Of a stretch of DNA of 64,000 bases, positions 49,201 through 61,200 are shown piece by piece. The DNA comes from Tanypteryx hageni. Its lineage: Eukaryota; Arthropoda; Insecta; Odonata; Petaluridae. The position numbers were made by a program, and so were the translations under genes. The first letter of the stretch is position 1; each line of letters opens with the position of its first letter. The stretch lies in NCBI GenBank assembly GCA_028673005.1, contig CM054117.1, positions 55,472,370-55,536,369 of the forward strand, in the 5' to 3' direction. Below the pieces are notes generated by a model, which saw only the letters and a list, made by a program, of their open reading frames with translations, had not been told where the DNA came from and made no database searches.

Positions 49201-52200
49201 AGTGAAGTTACATATGCAAGCCTATAAGATTCAAGTCCATCAGATGTTGTTGGAAGAGGATTACCATGCAAGATTAGATTTCTGTCACCATTTTAAACAT
49301 GCAGTTGAAAATGAGGTCACATTTCTTGACAATCTAATGTTTAGTGATGAAGCAGCATTTCACATTAGTGGTAAGATTAACCGACATAATTGCCATATTT
49401 GGGGGACAGAGAAACCGCAAGATGTTGGAAATATGAAAGGGATTCTCCTAAAGTTAACGTTTGCTGTGCCTTAGGAAAGAAGTGCATAATTGGCCCATTT
49501 TTTTTTAAGGAACAGTTGTTAATGGTGAGCGTTATTTGGAAATGCTGCAGAATTACTTCATTCCTGAATTGAGGCAATCAAAACTTATGGCCACTACAGT
49601 TTTTCAGCAAGATAGCGCACCTTGCCATTACGCCCCTAGTGTTCGACAGTTTCTAAATGAAGTTTTCCCAGATAGATGGATCGGGAGAGGCGGCCCAATT
49701 GCTTGGCCAGCTCGCTCACCAGATTTGTCCCCTTTAAACTTTTTTCTGTAGGGACATGTTAAAACTAAAGTGTACTCATCAAAATCTTCCTCTTTGGACG
49801 AACTTCGTGCTAAGATAACTGATGTAATCATTGACATAACTGAAAGACAACTTCAGAATGTGTTCATGGAACTAGAAAATCGTACTATGGTTTGTATACA
49901 CAATGATGTTAGACATGTTGAAAATTAACGATAATAAGATTAAATATGCTAAAACTTGAATCTATTGCATTTTTCAGATTGTTTATATGTCCTATAGAAC
50001 TAATGTTATTAATATTTTAAACTGCACACAGACTTTAGGGACACCCGTATTAAGTATCATCAATATCCATAACAACATTATGAAAAACTAGATGTGCATT
50101 TCAGCTACAATGCAGCTGTCTTCGGTGGTGATTCACCAAAAGTAGATTCTAAAAAGAAACGTGGTGGAATTTTTTTGTTTTATAACCTTTTTGTTGTTTT
50201 CATAACCTTGTTGTTTCTATTGGAGATAAAATAAGTACTTGATTTTTCATTTTTTATTACTTTATAGTTTATTCTTGAACTTTTTTCAACCATATGACTA
50301 ACTCGATAATTCTCCAGTGAATACATCTCAGTAGTGATTAAAATATGAAATCCATAACAAAATAAATCCCTTAAAATTTTGAAATAATTTTTTTCAGGCT
50401 GTCCTCCGTCACGCACGACGAGGTGCCAGAAGAGTAGTTTTCTTGATCACAGATGGCTATTCAAATGGTGGAGATCCTAGACCAGTAGCCCAAAGGCTGA
50501 AGGAGATGAGGTCAGGCAGAGGTCAACGCAAGGGTTCTGAAGATGGTGCAGAAAATTTGGAAGAGGGAAATGAAGGCAAAGGAAAGAAAAGTAATAAAAA
50601 TAACAGAGGTGTTGAGATTTTCACATTTGGCATCCGTAATGGGAATACGGAGGAACTTCTAGCCATGGCAACGGACAAAGATCACACCTTCATTCTTGGT
50701 AGCTTCAAAGAATTTGAAGCCCTTGGAAGGAGAGCCTTTCATCAAGGTATGGAGAAAAATATCTTATTTTGTTTCAATGTATTCAAAGGGCTGACAAGAC
50801 TCAAAGAGCCAACAATACCCAAAGGGAAAAAATGCCAAAGGGCCAACAATACAGAGGGGCCAAAGCATAAATGGATGGCTAATGTGGTCGGGGAAGGAAG
50901 AATGAATGTCTGAGATTATAGGGTTGGTGATTAGCAATTACCACTGATGAGAGAATAAAAAACAAACCAAACATATACTGAAATATTATGTGTCAATAAA
51001 AACAAAGGCTCCTGTTAAATAGTTGGGACCACATTCAAAAATGACTGTTGCATAGATCTCACAACCATCATTAACTTGGATTAGGACTGCAGAAATCGAG
51101 TGTTAAACTCGAAACTCAGCTCAAGTACCTGCTCCCTTGCAGCAGGAGGTCTCTAGCCAACCAAATCATTTGCAATAAAATTTAAACTTTTTTGTTATTA
51201 AATTAGTGAGAAAGTAACTTAAGCATCGAATCCAGGTAAATGCGCTGATTTAGAGCATCATTTAAACGTAATTCTATGATAAATAATAAGATATTTATGC
51301 TCATGTGTAATCTTGACACCCAGGTATACCAACCTTTAAAGAGTTTCTGGGACAGGATTGTATTGAAAACAGTTTATGACTGCAATATTTAAGTTCATCC
51401 TTTTCGTAGGTTTTTTTACAGACCTTGTTTATGTTGATATGGGAAACCCTCGCCATTTGAGGTGTTGGTTTCATTTTCCCATGAAAAATATGTATTATAT
51501 GGAAGTTGGGTTGAGTTGGTTGGTTGGTTGAACTGGGTTGGGTTGGGTTGGGATGTGATGTTTGACAATAAGGGGCTATAACAGGAGATTAACATGATAG
51601 GTCGGGCACACACCAATTTGATTAATCTCAAAGTTGCAGCACAAACGTTGTGAGTCTGCTACTTGGTGGCCAAATATGTTAACAGAATGGGTCAGAATTG
51701 TTATTACGACTAGTCTTTAACTGTTTCCAATACAATCCCATCCCAGAAACTCTTAAAAGGTTGGTATTCCTGGCCATCAAGATTACATGCGAGCGTGAAT
51801 ATCTTATTATTTATCATAGAATTATGCTTAAAAGATGCTCTTAATCAGCGCATTTACCCGGATTCGATGCTTGAGTTACTTTTTCACTAATTTAACAACA
51901 AAAAAGTTTAAATTTTATTGCAAATAATTTGGTCGGCTAGCGACCTCCTGCTGCGAAGGGACAGGTTTTGGGTCTAACCCTTGAGTTCCGGAGTCCTAAT
52001 CTGAGTTAATGATGGTTATGAGGTCTATGCAGCAGTCATTTTTGAATTTGATCCCATCTATTTTACATGAGCCAAAACAAATAATTCAAAACTCGATTTC
52101 AAATTTGATTTTTCAATTTCAATACTATTTATGTCTTAAATGACTCTAGTGGGTTTTAACTTAAATTCCTTCAAACCATTAAAATCCTAGAAAAATTATT

Positions 52201-55200
52201 ATATAATTACATATTTATTCAAATATATTATTGTAAATTGATACTGTCAGCCTTTTGGCAGTTGGCTCTTTGTCCAAGTGCCATTCATAACTTACTGGAT
52301 ATTTTCACTCAAAATATTTTATATAGATTTATCGTAGACGTTGATTTGTATATTTAACAATTATATAAAATATTTCAATGTCTTCTTTTTTTAGATCTTC
52401 AGATAGGTACCTTCCTATCACTCAACAACACTTCTTGCAATAAACTATGCATACTGGAAAAATCTGGAGGAAATAAGCAATGTTGTGACGCTATAGCTGA
52501 ATGTGCCTGTGGTACTATTTCTGGTCATTATGCTTGTGTCTGTCCCCCTGGATATTATGGAAGTGGTCTCAGAAATGACTGTCATCGTAAGTTGAGTTTG
52601 AGAAATTTTTTCATAGTGCTTGAAATGTTCCTCATATGATGTGAAAAGATCGAATTAAGTTTAATCATTTAACATCTGAGTAATATTTATCTTCAATTAT
52701 GGAAATGAAAGTTTTTATGAATCAACTGACGTAATTGCCTGTAAAATATTACAGGTATGCGTGAATTGAATATTTAGTTCAAATAAAAATAAAAATTAAT
52801 GAAACCAACTTTTATATGCACTATAAAGTAAGTAATAAATATAAACTTCACATAATTGAGTGTTCCAGAGAGTAAAAATTGTTTTGGGCAAATAGAAATT
52901 GTATGGCAAAGAAATACATTGGGTCGAGTGAATAAAAAATAAGCAAATGCTTATGCTTAAGATTTCTATCACTTTTTAAGCAAATGCTTGAATTGGGGTG
53001 AATAAAAAAATAGCATTTGCTTTTGCTAGAAAGAAGAAGCATTTGCTTATTTTTAGGATTTTTCTTAAGCATTTGCTTAAAATTGTGTGAATAAAACCGA
53101 GCTTTTGCTTTATGCTATAAGCATATGCTTAAACTTTTTTAAGTGAGGTAAAGGGCTTGCTAAGATATTTCTATGTACTCTATTTTCATGATAATTGATC
53201 CTAAATATAAATATGGCAGTTCATGGTGACACGAGAGGTGAAAAAATATGAGAAAAGTTTCAACAACCAACGGTTATAAAAATTTATATCGTTTCTCTGA
53301 AGAAAAAGTGAAGTATATTTCAAATCTGTTATTCAGAGAATATCAAGAGAGAACAGAAGATAGAAATATTTTTAAGGTACTTAAGTGATCCTGGATTTCA
53401 AATAGGAGTCAGAGAAGATCACCACATACAATGCACAACTGTATGTAAGACAGTAAAATTTTATGGTGTCCAAAATCACTATAAAAGCAAATGGCTGGAT
53501 AAAATTATTATACTAATTGAATAAAAATGAACCCATGATTTGTAATATTATCCAATTTAGTTATAAAATAAATAGTTTAAAAAATTATTAATTAACTTTT
53601 TAAAAAATATTACCCAATATAGTTATGTTTTTAGTTTGAAATTTAACTATGTAAAACATTAAATGTAACCATAAACAAGTGAGGGAAGAGTTGCAAAGAG
53701 TTTTCTTCCGTAAAATTTAAGCATTTGCTTAAAACTGAGCAGCAAATGCTTATAAGCAAAAACAAACTTTTATTCACTCAATATGAATATGCTTTTACTG
53801 TTTGCTTCAAGCATTTGCTTAATTTTTATTCACTCAACCCATTACGCACAATTCTTACATTCCCAAAATTATTTTTAACTTATGGAACATTTAATTTTGT
53901 CCCTCTCTATCTCTCTCCTTTCTTTCTTCTTTTCTCTCATATTAAAGCATTCAAAGCATACATTCCTTATGCATATAGTATAAGGATTAAGGTGACAATA
54001 CAATCTCGAGGTTTATTCGAAGGTTACAATGCTCCATGTAGACCTATTTTTAAAGGATTTAACATATTGTCTATGCCATGTGTATATATTCTTAATTTAA
54101 TTATTTTTATGAGAAAGAATCTGAGCGATTTTGAATTCAACTCAAAATTTTATAATTATAGTACTAGAAATTATAATAGCTTACATGTTAACTATGTCAA
54201 AACCAGAGGTACTTTCCTTGGCCCCAGAAATATGGGGGTCAAATTATTTAATCATTTGCCAAGTTTTCTCAAGACGCCTATGTCCTTATGTATGTTCAAA
54301 ACAAAGTTGAAAGAATTCTTATTACATAAAATGTATTATAGCATTAATGATTTTTTAGATGACAAATGTTAATATATCTGTTTATGTTGTGTATATGTTT
54401 TTGACGAATCCTATACCTTCTTTTGTAAGGTCTTTGGAGAATAAAGTGACTTTGACTTTGACTAACATGGGCGGCAAGGCAACATATCGTTAAAAAGCTT
54501 AAATTTTTCAAATAAATATGATTTAAACATAGAACGTAAGCGATTTTGTATCATAGGCAAAATGTGACAATAAGAATAAGAAACATTATTTATTTTTCTT
54601 TAAAACGGTCCAGGTAAATTCTTTCTTATTTTAATTTCCAAAAGAGTAAAAGTGCGTAAGTCGAAAAATCAATTTTTACATGCTATCTTATGGGAAAAGG
54701 CACCCTCCTCTCCTTCCTCCCTCCCATCAAAAATCAAAATTCTGCCCCTAAGGTGCACATCCTCATGGTCCCATTAGTAAGTGTGCCAAGTTTTAAATCT
54801 CTAAGTTTCTTGGTTTTTGAGATATGTTGTCCACACACAGACACACATTGCCTTTTATTAATATCTTTACCTTTGTGTCAGTTTGCAAACTAATATGTTT
54901 TGATTATATGTTAATCCACTGCATATATTTCATTAAATCAGTAAATCCAGGTGCTGTACATGAAAAATTAAAAATCATAGGAGATTTATAGGAAGATCTG
55001 TGCAGAACTTTGTGTTTTTAAGATAATTTTCTCATGATAACTGATTCAGTAATTGTAGAATGGCAAAACTAAGACATGAAAGTAAACTGTGATTGGTTTG
55101 ATGAGTAAATTTCTGTCAAATAAAAATCGAACATACCCGCTATCTGCTCTTTCAAAATAATGATTCCACAAAGATACTGTATTTGTATTTCCATATTTAC

Positions 55201-58200
55201 TATTTGATTAGAATATTCATGTCCTGCTCATAGTGCTACATGAAGGAAACTGTATGAGGAACAGTTTTATTTTTTGCTATCATAACAAAAAATAACTTTG
55301 ACTTGCAGCCTGCCCCTTGGGAACCTTTAATCCAGGTGGTCATCCTGGGGATGTTCATACCTCATGCCGGCGATGTCCTGATCCCAATCAAACTACAAAA
55401 AGAGTAGGAGCAACATCTCCTGATGAGTGTGAATGTGAACATGGTTTTGTCCCTGATGCAAGGGGATTGAAATGCACAGGTATTTTGAATATTTCTTTGT
55501 CAGTGTTATTAATTTCAAATAAAATTATGCTTTTCCTCAAAATAAGACCTATGAAATATGCTTTTTGTGTTCAACAGTGGGGAGAAAATTTGTTTTTTGT
55601 TACTAAAAAACTACACTTAATCTATCACCTATGAAATATCTTTTTGTGTTCAACAGTGGGGAGAAAATTCGTTTTTTGTTACTAAAAAACTACACTTAAT
55701 CAATCACTGGTGAAGGAATATATATAGTACATAACATCACTTTGTTTTCATTCTAAATAGAAATTCTTCCATATATATTAGGAAATGAGGAATTTTGTCT
55801 AATTGTTTTGTGTCTTCTTTGATTCTTTCAGCTATCTCATGCCCACCTTTGCACCCTCCTGAAAATGGCTATTTTGCCAGGACAATAAGTGGGAAGAGGA
55901 GTGGTAGACGAAGGGTAGGAAGAGCCAGCAAAGATAAAGGAGTTAACCTTAATAAAAGGCCTCAAGAGGGAAATAGAGAATCATGTCCTAGCTTGACATT
56001 TAAATCGTCATGTGGAGTCCGATGCAGAGCAGGCTTTACCCTCATCGGTTCCCATATCCGAACTTGTGGACCAAATGGTCATTGGACAGGTCATGAGGCC
56101 TCATGTGTCAGTGAGTAACTATTTAGCCAAAGCTTTGAAACTCAAAAGCATGCACCTGCCTTGATATTACTAATAAACATAGGTTGTTCCAACATATTTA
56201 CTGTTACAAACATTACATTCCTTATATTTTAATGCCAAAAACTTTTGTGAAACATGTCTTTGCAATTATCTTGTTGCCACTTCTCAATGTATTAAATCAA
56301 AAGTCAGCAAAAATACATTAAATATTGTAAATCTGGTAAATAGGACAAGCCAGTATATGAGTCAACCCAAAGTTTTGGCATGAAAATGTATGTTTAGGCA
56401 GATACTCATTGCACAAATCGGCCCACCTCTTTCTCTTAAAATACACTTTTCCTGATATTTTTCTCCAGATAAAATCGAAGCACCATAAAATTAAAGTTTT
56501 GAAAAAACAAGTAAGTAGACATCACAATAAGCTGTAGAATAAATTGAGGTCTCCTACAATCAAAGCGTCTGTACAATGAGAAGCTGATTTGATGTTCAGA
56601 AAATATGCAGGAAATTCCTATTTAGAAATATGTGATATATGACATCACATAGTATCATTGTTTTATATCTGTTGCAATTTGTAATAGCATTTATTCAGTA
56701 GCATATTGGAAAATATATGGCTCTCCACCAAAAAATATGGGGCTCCCCCAAATTGTGACAAATGCAATCCAGAGAGGTATTGAAGCCCTTTGTCCACTGG
56801 GGTCCTCCCACATTGCAAAGGGCTTTCACTATACACCAGCATTTATTCAAACTGGCAATTTTCAACAAAATTTTCATATCAAATAATTGAACTCATTTAC
56901 ATAAGTTGTGATTTAATGGGAATTTTTCCTTATTTAATTTGTCTTACTTTTTAAAGGATCACCTGCATTTCCTCTCTTATTTATGAATTATTTTAATGAT
57001 GAATAATCACCAGTTTAAAAAATATATTATCCAACATTATTTATTCTGAAAATGAAATTACATATTTATTTTTAATGGAATTAAAGTAATTATCATTGTT
57101 TTAATTTTGCTTTTGTTCTAATGAGCATTTTCATTGTGTATTTAGCTTTTTGAATTGCTTTTATTCTACTATATTGGCAATTTCTTTCTTCATTCAGTCA
57201 AAAAATGCCCATCACTCAGACAACCTAAAGATGGCATCATCCATTGTGAAGAAAAGCAAGGATTATATAAAGGAAATATGACCACTCAACAAGGACCGAG
57301 TGAAGGGTATCTACCCAATACAGTCTGTCACTTTGAATGTAACCATGGTTTTCATTTAGTAGGCTCAGAAAAACGTACATGCCTGCCAACAGGAATATGG
57401 GATGGACTGCAAGCATATTGCAAAGGTAGGGTGGGCTGTGTATCAGTGAATATTTTTCTAGCAAATCCAAATAATAAAGTCAGCATAAACAATTTTGGCA
57501 TAATGTTTTTTCAGATTTAAATTTAACTAGAAATACTTTCCACTTATAGCTCACAAAAGTTGAAAAATAAATTCACTGTAATATACATGACTCCATTCTT
57601 TTTAACATTAATTTGCTTTTGTTTTCAATCAATTTAGAAAAAAACATAACAGCCTCAAAAAATGGAGAAAATTTTTAAAATGTCTTTTCTACAGCATTTT
57701 ATTCCAAATTTTGGTTTCATCTGCAGCAAAGACGTGTCCTCCTCTTCAGCTTCTTCCACATGGAAAAGTGTTCCCTCCCTCATGTACAAGTCGTCAGCAA
57801 CTCTCTCCAAGTGTGACCAGTTGTCTTCTCGTGTGTGACCCTGGTTATATATTGTGGGGTGTGAGAGAAAGATTAGAGTGGGAGACAAACCAAGGAAAAG
57901 TAGTTTGTGGACCAGAGGGTAATTGGGAGTTGACAAATCCTGAAATTGGGACAGCGAAAGAGGCATTAGCTTGGCAGAGAGGAAAATGGATGGGAGGAAG
58001 GTGTGTAGGTAAGATACAATTTACCTTCTCTTTCCCTTTAATTTGTTTAGAAAATCTTTTCCTGGAGCAGAATAAATTACACATAAATTCAATTCAAGGT
58101 TCACTTGTCTTATTGCTTATTAAATAATTACCCAGGCTTTGCCCCAGGTTTACAGTTTCGAATTTTCCGTGCACATATCACTTGCTAATATTTTCATTCA

Positions 58201-61200
58201 AACTTGAAGTACTCTCAAGGTAAGTGACCAATATTCCCCCTTAATTGGTATGAACAAATTAAATATAGACTCAAATTTGATACCTCCCTCCCCCTCCTAG
58301 AAATCAAAGTTTTGGCACCACAGTGTATATCCTCAATGTCTCTTTAGTATATGTACCAAGTTTTAAGTCTCTATGTTTCTTGGTTCAACATTGATATTGG
58401 TGGAAGATTCATCAAAATCAGTCAATTGGTTTTTGAGATATTTTCAGAAAACCAAAATTTGGACCGACCATTCTATGGGGACCCCTCAACCCCATGGGCT
58501 GATTTAAATTATATTTGGCACTGCAGCTCTCATGATCAACCTGAAGCTGCATAATAGTTCTGGAGATAATCTGGGAGATTTATTTGGAATGTTACAAACT
58601 TATAAATAAAATTATGAAAAATGATTGACTTCTAATTATCACTCGATTGTTAAGAAAAAGTAAAACTCATTCACACCTTTTATTTATGGTTCTAAAATTA
58701 ATCTCATCAAAAAATTGAGATTAGTGAAGGTTTTATTGAAATCGGTCAATTCATTGCCAAGATATATTAAAAAATCTGATGTGGCCACCACATGACTTTC
58801 TCCATACCTGTAATATTTCTAAAAATTCCAAATAGGTTAAATGATAATAAATATTTTAAGGAACTGCGAGAAAAATTCCAAGACTTAACAAAGAACTGAA
58901 ATAAACTCAAAGCATAGCCTTCTGATATTGGATATAGCCAGGAAACTCCAACAATTAAGAAAATAAAAAGGAGCGTTACTAAGTAAGACATAACTAAATG
59001 TAAAGTGTTTACAATAGTCACAGTAGGTGGCATGAAGGTGGCAGCTAAAATATTTAGCTTTTAAGACATCTCTTAAACAATGCATTATATGGGAAAATGT
59101 TTTGAACAAACGTTATAGAACATTAAATTTCCTATAACTTTTACTCCAATACTTTTTTACATTAATCAAATATTAAAGCAAATATTTTTTTAAAATGGAT
59201 GAGCAACAAGAGTAAACAACCACTTTCAGTTGACCGATTTTGACCAAAAACTAATCAATCAACTCTTGTGGCTTTAACAACATGTCAAATATAAAATTTC
59301 ATGTTGATTTGATTAATAGTTTTTGAGTTCGAGTGCCCACAAAATTCCAATCACATACACACACAGACATCATCGAGAAAATAGTCAAAACGTGTTCAGG
59401 GGACCTCAAAACATGTATTTCTGTTGAAATCCCAAAATCGATTTTTTCCATGAAAACATTACTTTCCCCTATACTATGTATGGAGAAAGTAAAAAACGGA
59501 TAAGTGACAAGAGTAAGCACACTTCCAGTTGACCGATTTTAACCAAAAACTAATCAACTCATGTGGCTTTAACAAAAATGTCAAATATAAAATTTCACGT
59601 TGATCTGATTAATAGTTTTCGAGTTAAGAGTGCCCACAAAATTCCAATCACATACAAATACACAGAGATCATCGAGGAAATGGTCAAAATGTGTCCAGGG
59701 GACCTCAAAACGTGTATTTTCGTTGAAATCTCGAAATCAATTTTTTTCATGAAAACAATAGTTTCCCCTGTATTACACTGGAGAAAGTAAAAAACTGAAA
59801 TTTGGACCAACCCTTACATTTTTGGCTCGAAAATGTCTCATCAAAACATTGATATTGGAGGAGGATTCATCAAAATCGGTCAATTGATTGCTGAGATATC
59901 TTTTAAAAAAATCAGAAATTTGGAATGATGGTTCTATGGGGTTCCCTCAGGCTCCCACAGGTCGATTTGAATTATTTTTGGCACTGCAACTGTCATGATT
60001 AACCTGAAGCTCCTATCTTTATTTTCTGAAGAGTTACGACTGTCACAAACACACACATAGATACACAGATCTTTTATTATTATAGATAAGTATATTCCAT
60101 AATAAGCAATCAAATATCAAAAATATAAATATTAAGTGCATGTCTTAGATATCTCCAATAGCCATAACAAGATTGCTGCATTCAAAATCATTTATCTTGA
60201 AAAATTTTATTGGAGGAATAGAGATTTTAATAGTTTACTATTAACCTTTTATAATAGGTTTATGAAAATTTTATTCGACTATAGAATAAAATTTATCCTG
60301 TACATGGAACACATCAGATCATCACAAATACATATTATCACTCAAAATATTCAGATAGTTTTCATGGGCTTATGTTTTACTTACCCAGGTTATTAATAAA
60401 ATGATTATAATATTATTGCATAATAATTAATTTACTTCACTTGTGAAAGTAATCAACAATCTGAGCAGTTCAATTATTTAGGGTACACTTTATTGGTGAA
60501 TGATTTTAAGGGTAATCATAATAATATTTCTATGAAGTTGCCGTAGATTTTACCAGAGCAAGAAAATGAAGTAGCACAATAACTTCTATCCTCTATAATT
60601 CTGAATATCTAGTTGTTTTTGTATCCTGATGGATTATTTTAACAAAGTCAACTGACATTCACTTAACCCTTTTTAGATGTTGAACCGCCTACCGTCCAAT
60701 GCCCCAATAATATTTCTGTTGAAACTGAGAATGATAAGAAATTTGCCAATGTTCATTGGGACCAACCTGAAGCATTTGGTAGGTACTATTTTATTTATAA
60801 ATCTGAATATTTGTTTATTTTCACAAGTAAATAAATAATGCTTGCAAAACAATTTTTTCTTATAATTTCTGGCAGATAACTCGGGGATTCCAGTTACTAT
60901 AAATATTGTTCCAGCAATTTCTTGGCCAGCAAAGCTCCCAATAGGTGACAATGAGATCACTATCGTTGGTCGAGATGCCAACAGAAATAAAGCAAAATGC
61001 AAGTTTACCATCACAGTAATAGGTATGGTATTTCATTGTCATTGGTCCCCAATCCTTTATATACTTAATTTTTTCTTCTAATTAAATATGAATCTGAATA
61101 TGCCTACATACTAAAATTGTGTAATGTTGAATAGAAAAATAATTTCAAATCATGAAATTTTCAAGTGAATTTTAACTAAAGGAAAGAGAAAATACCATTA

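Noticed and set aside
51500..51560. TTGGG repeats as interstitial telomere
   Set aside because: The arthropod telomere repeat is TTAGG; the stretch is short, irregular and lies in the spacer of a foldback element.
53725..54015. First part of a 215-codon frame as LINE protein
   Set aside because: It crosses the AAGCAAATGCTT element and an unrelated dispersed repeat; only the part after 54016 is LINE-like.
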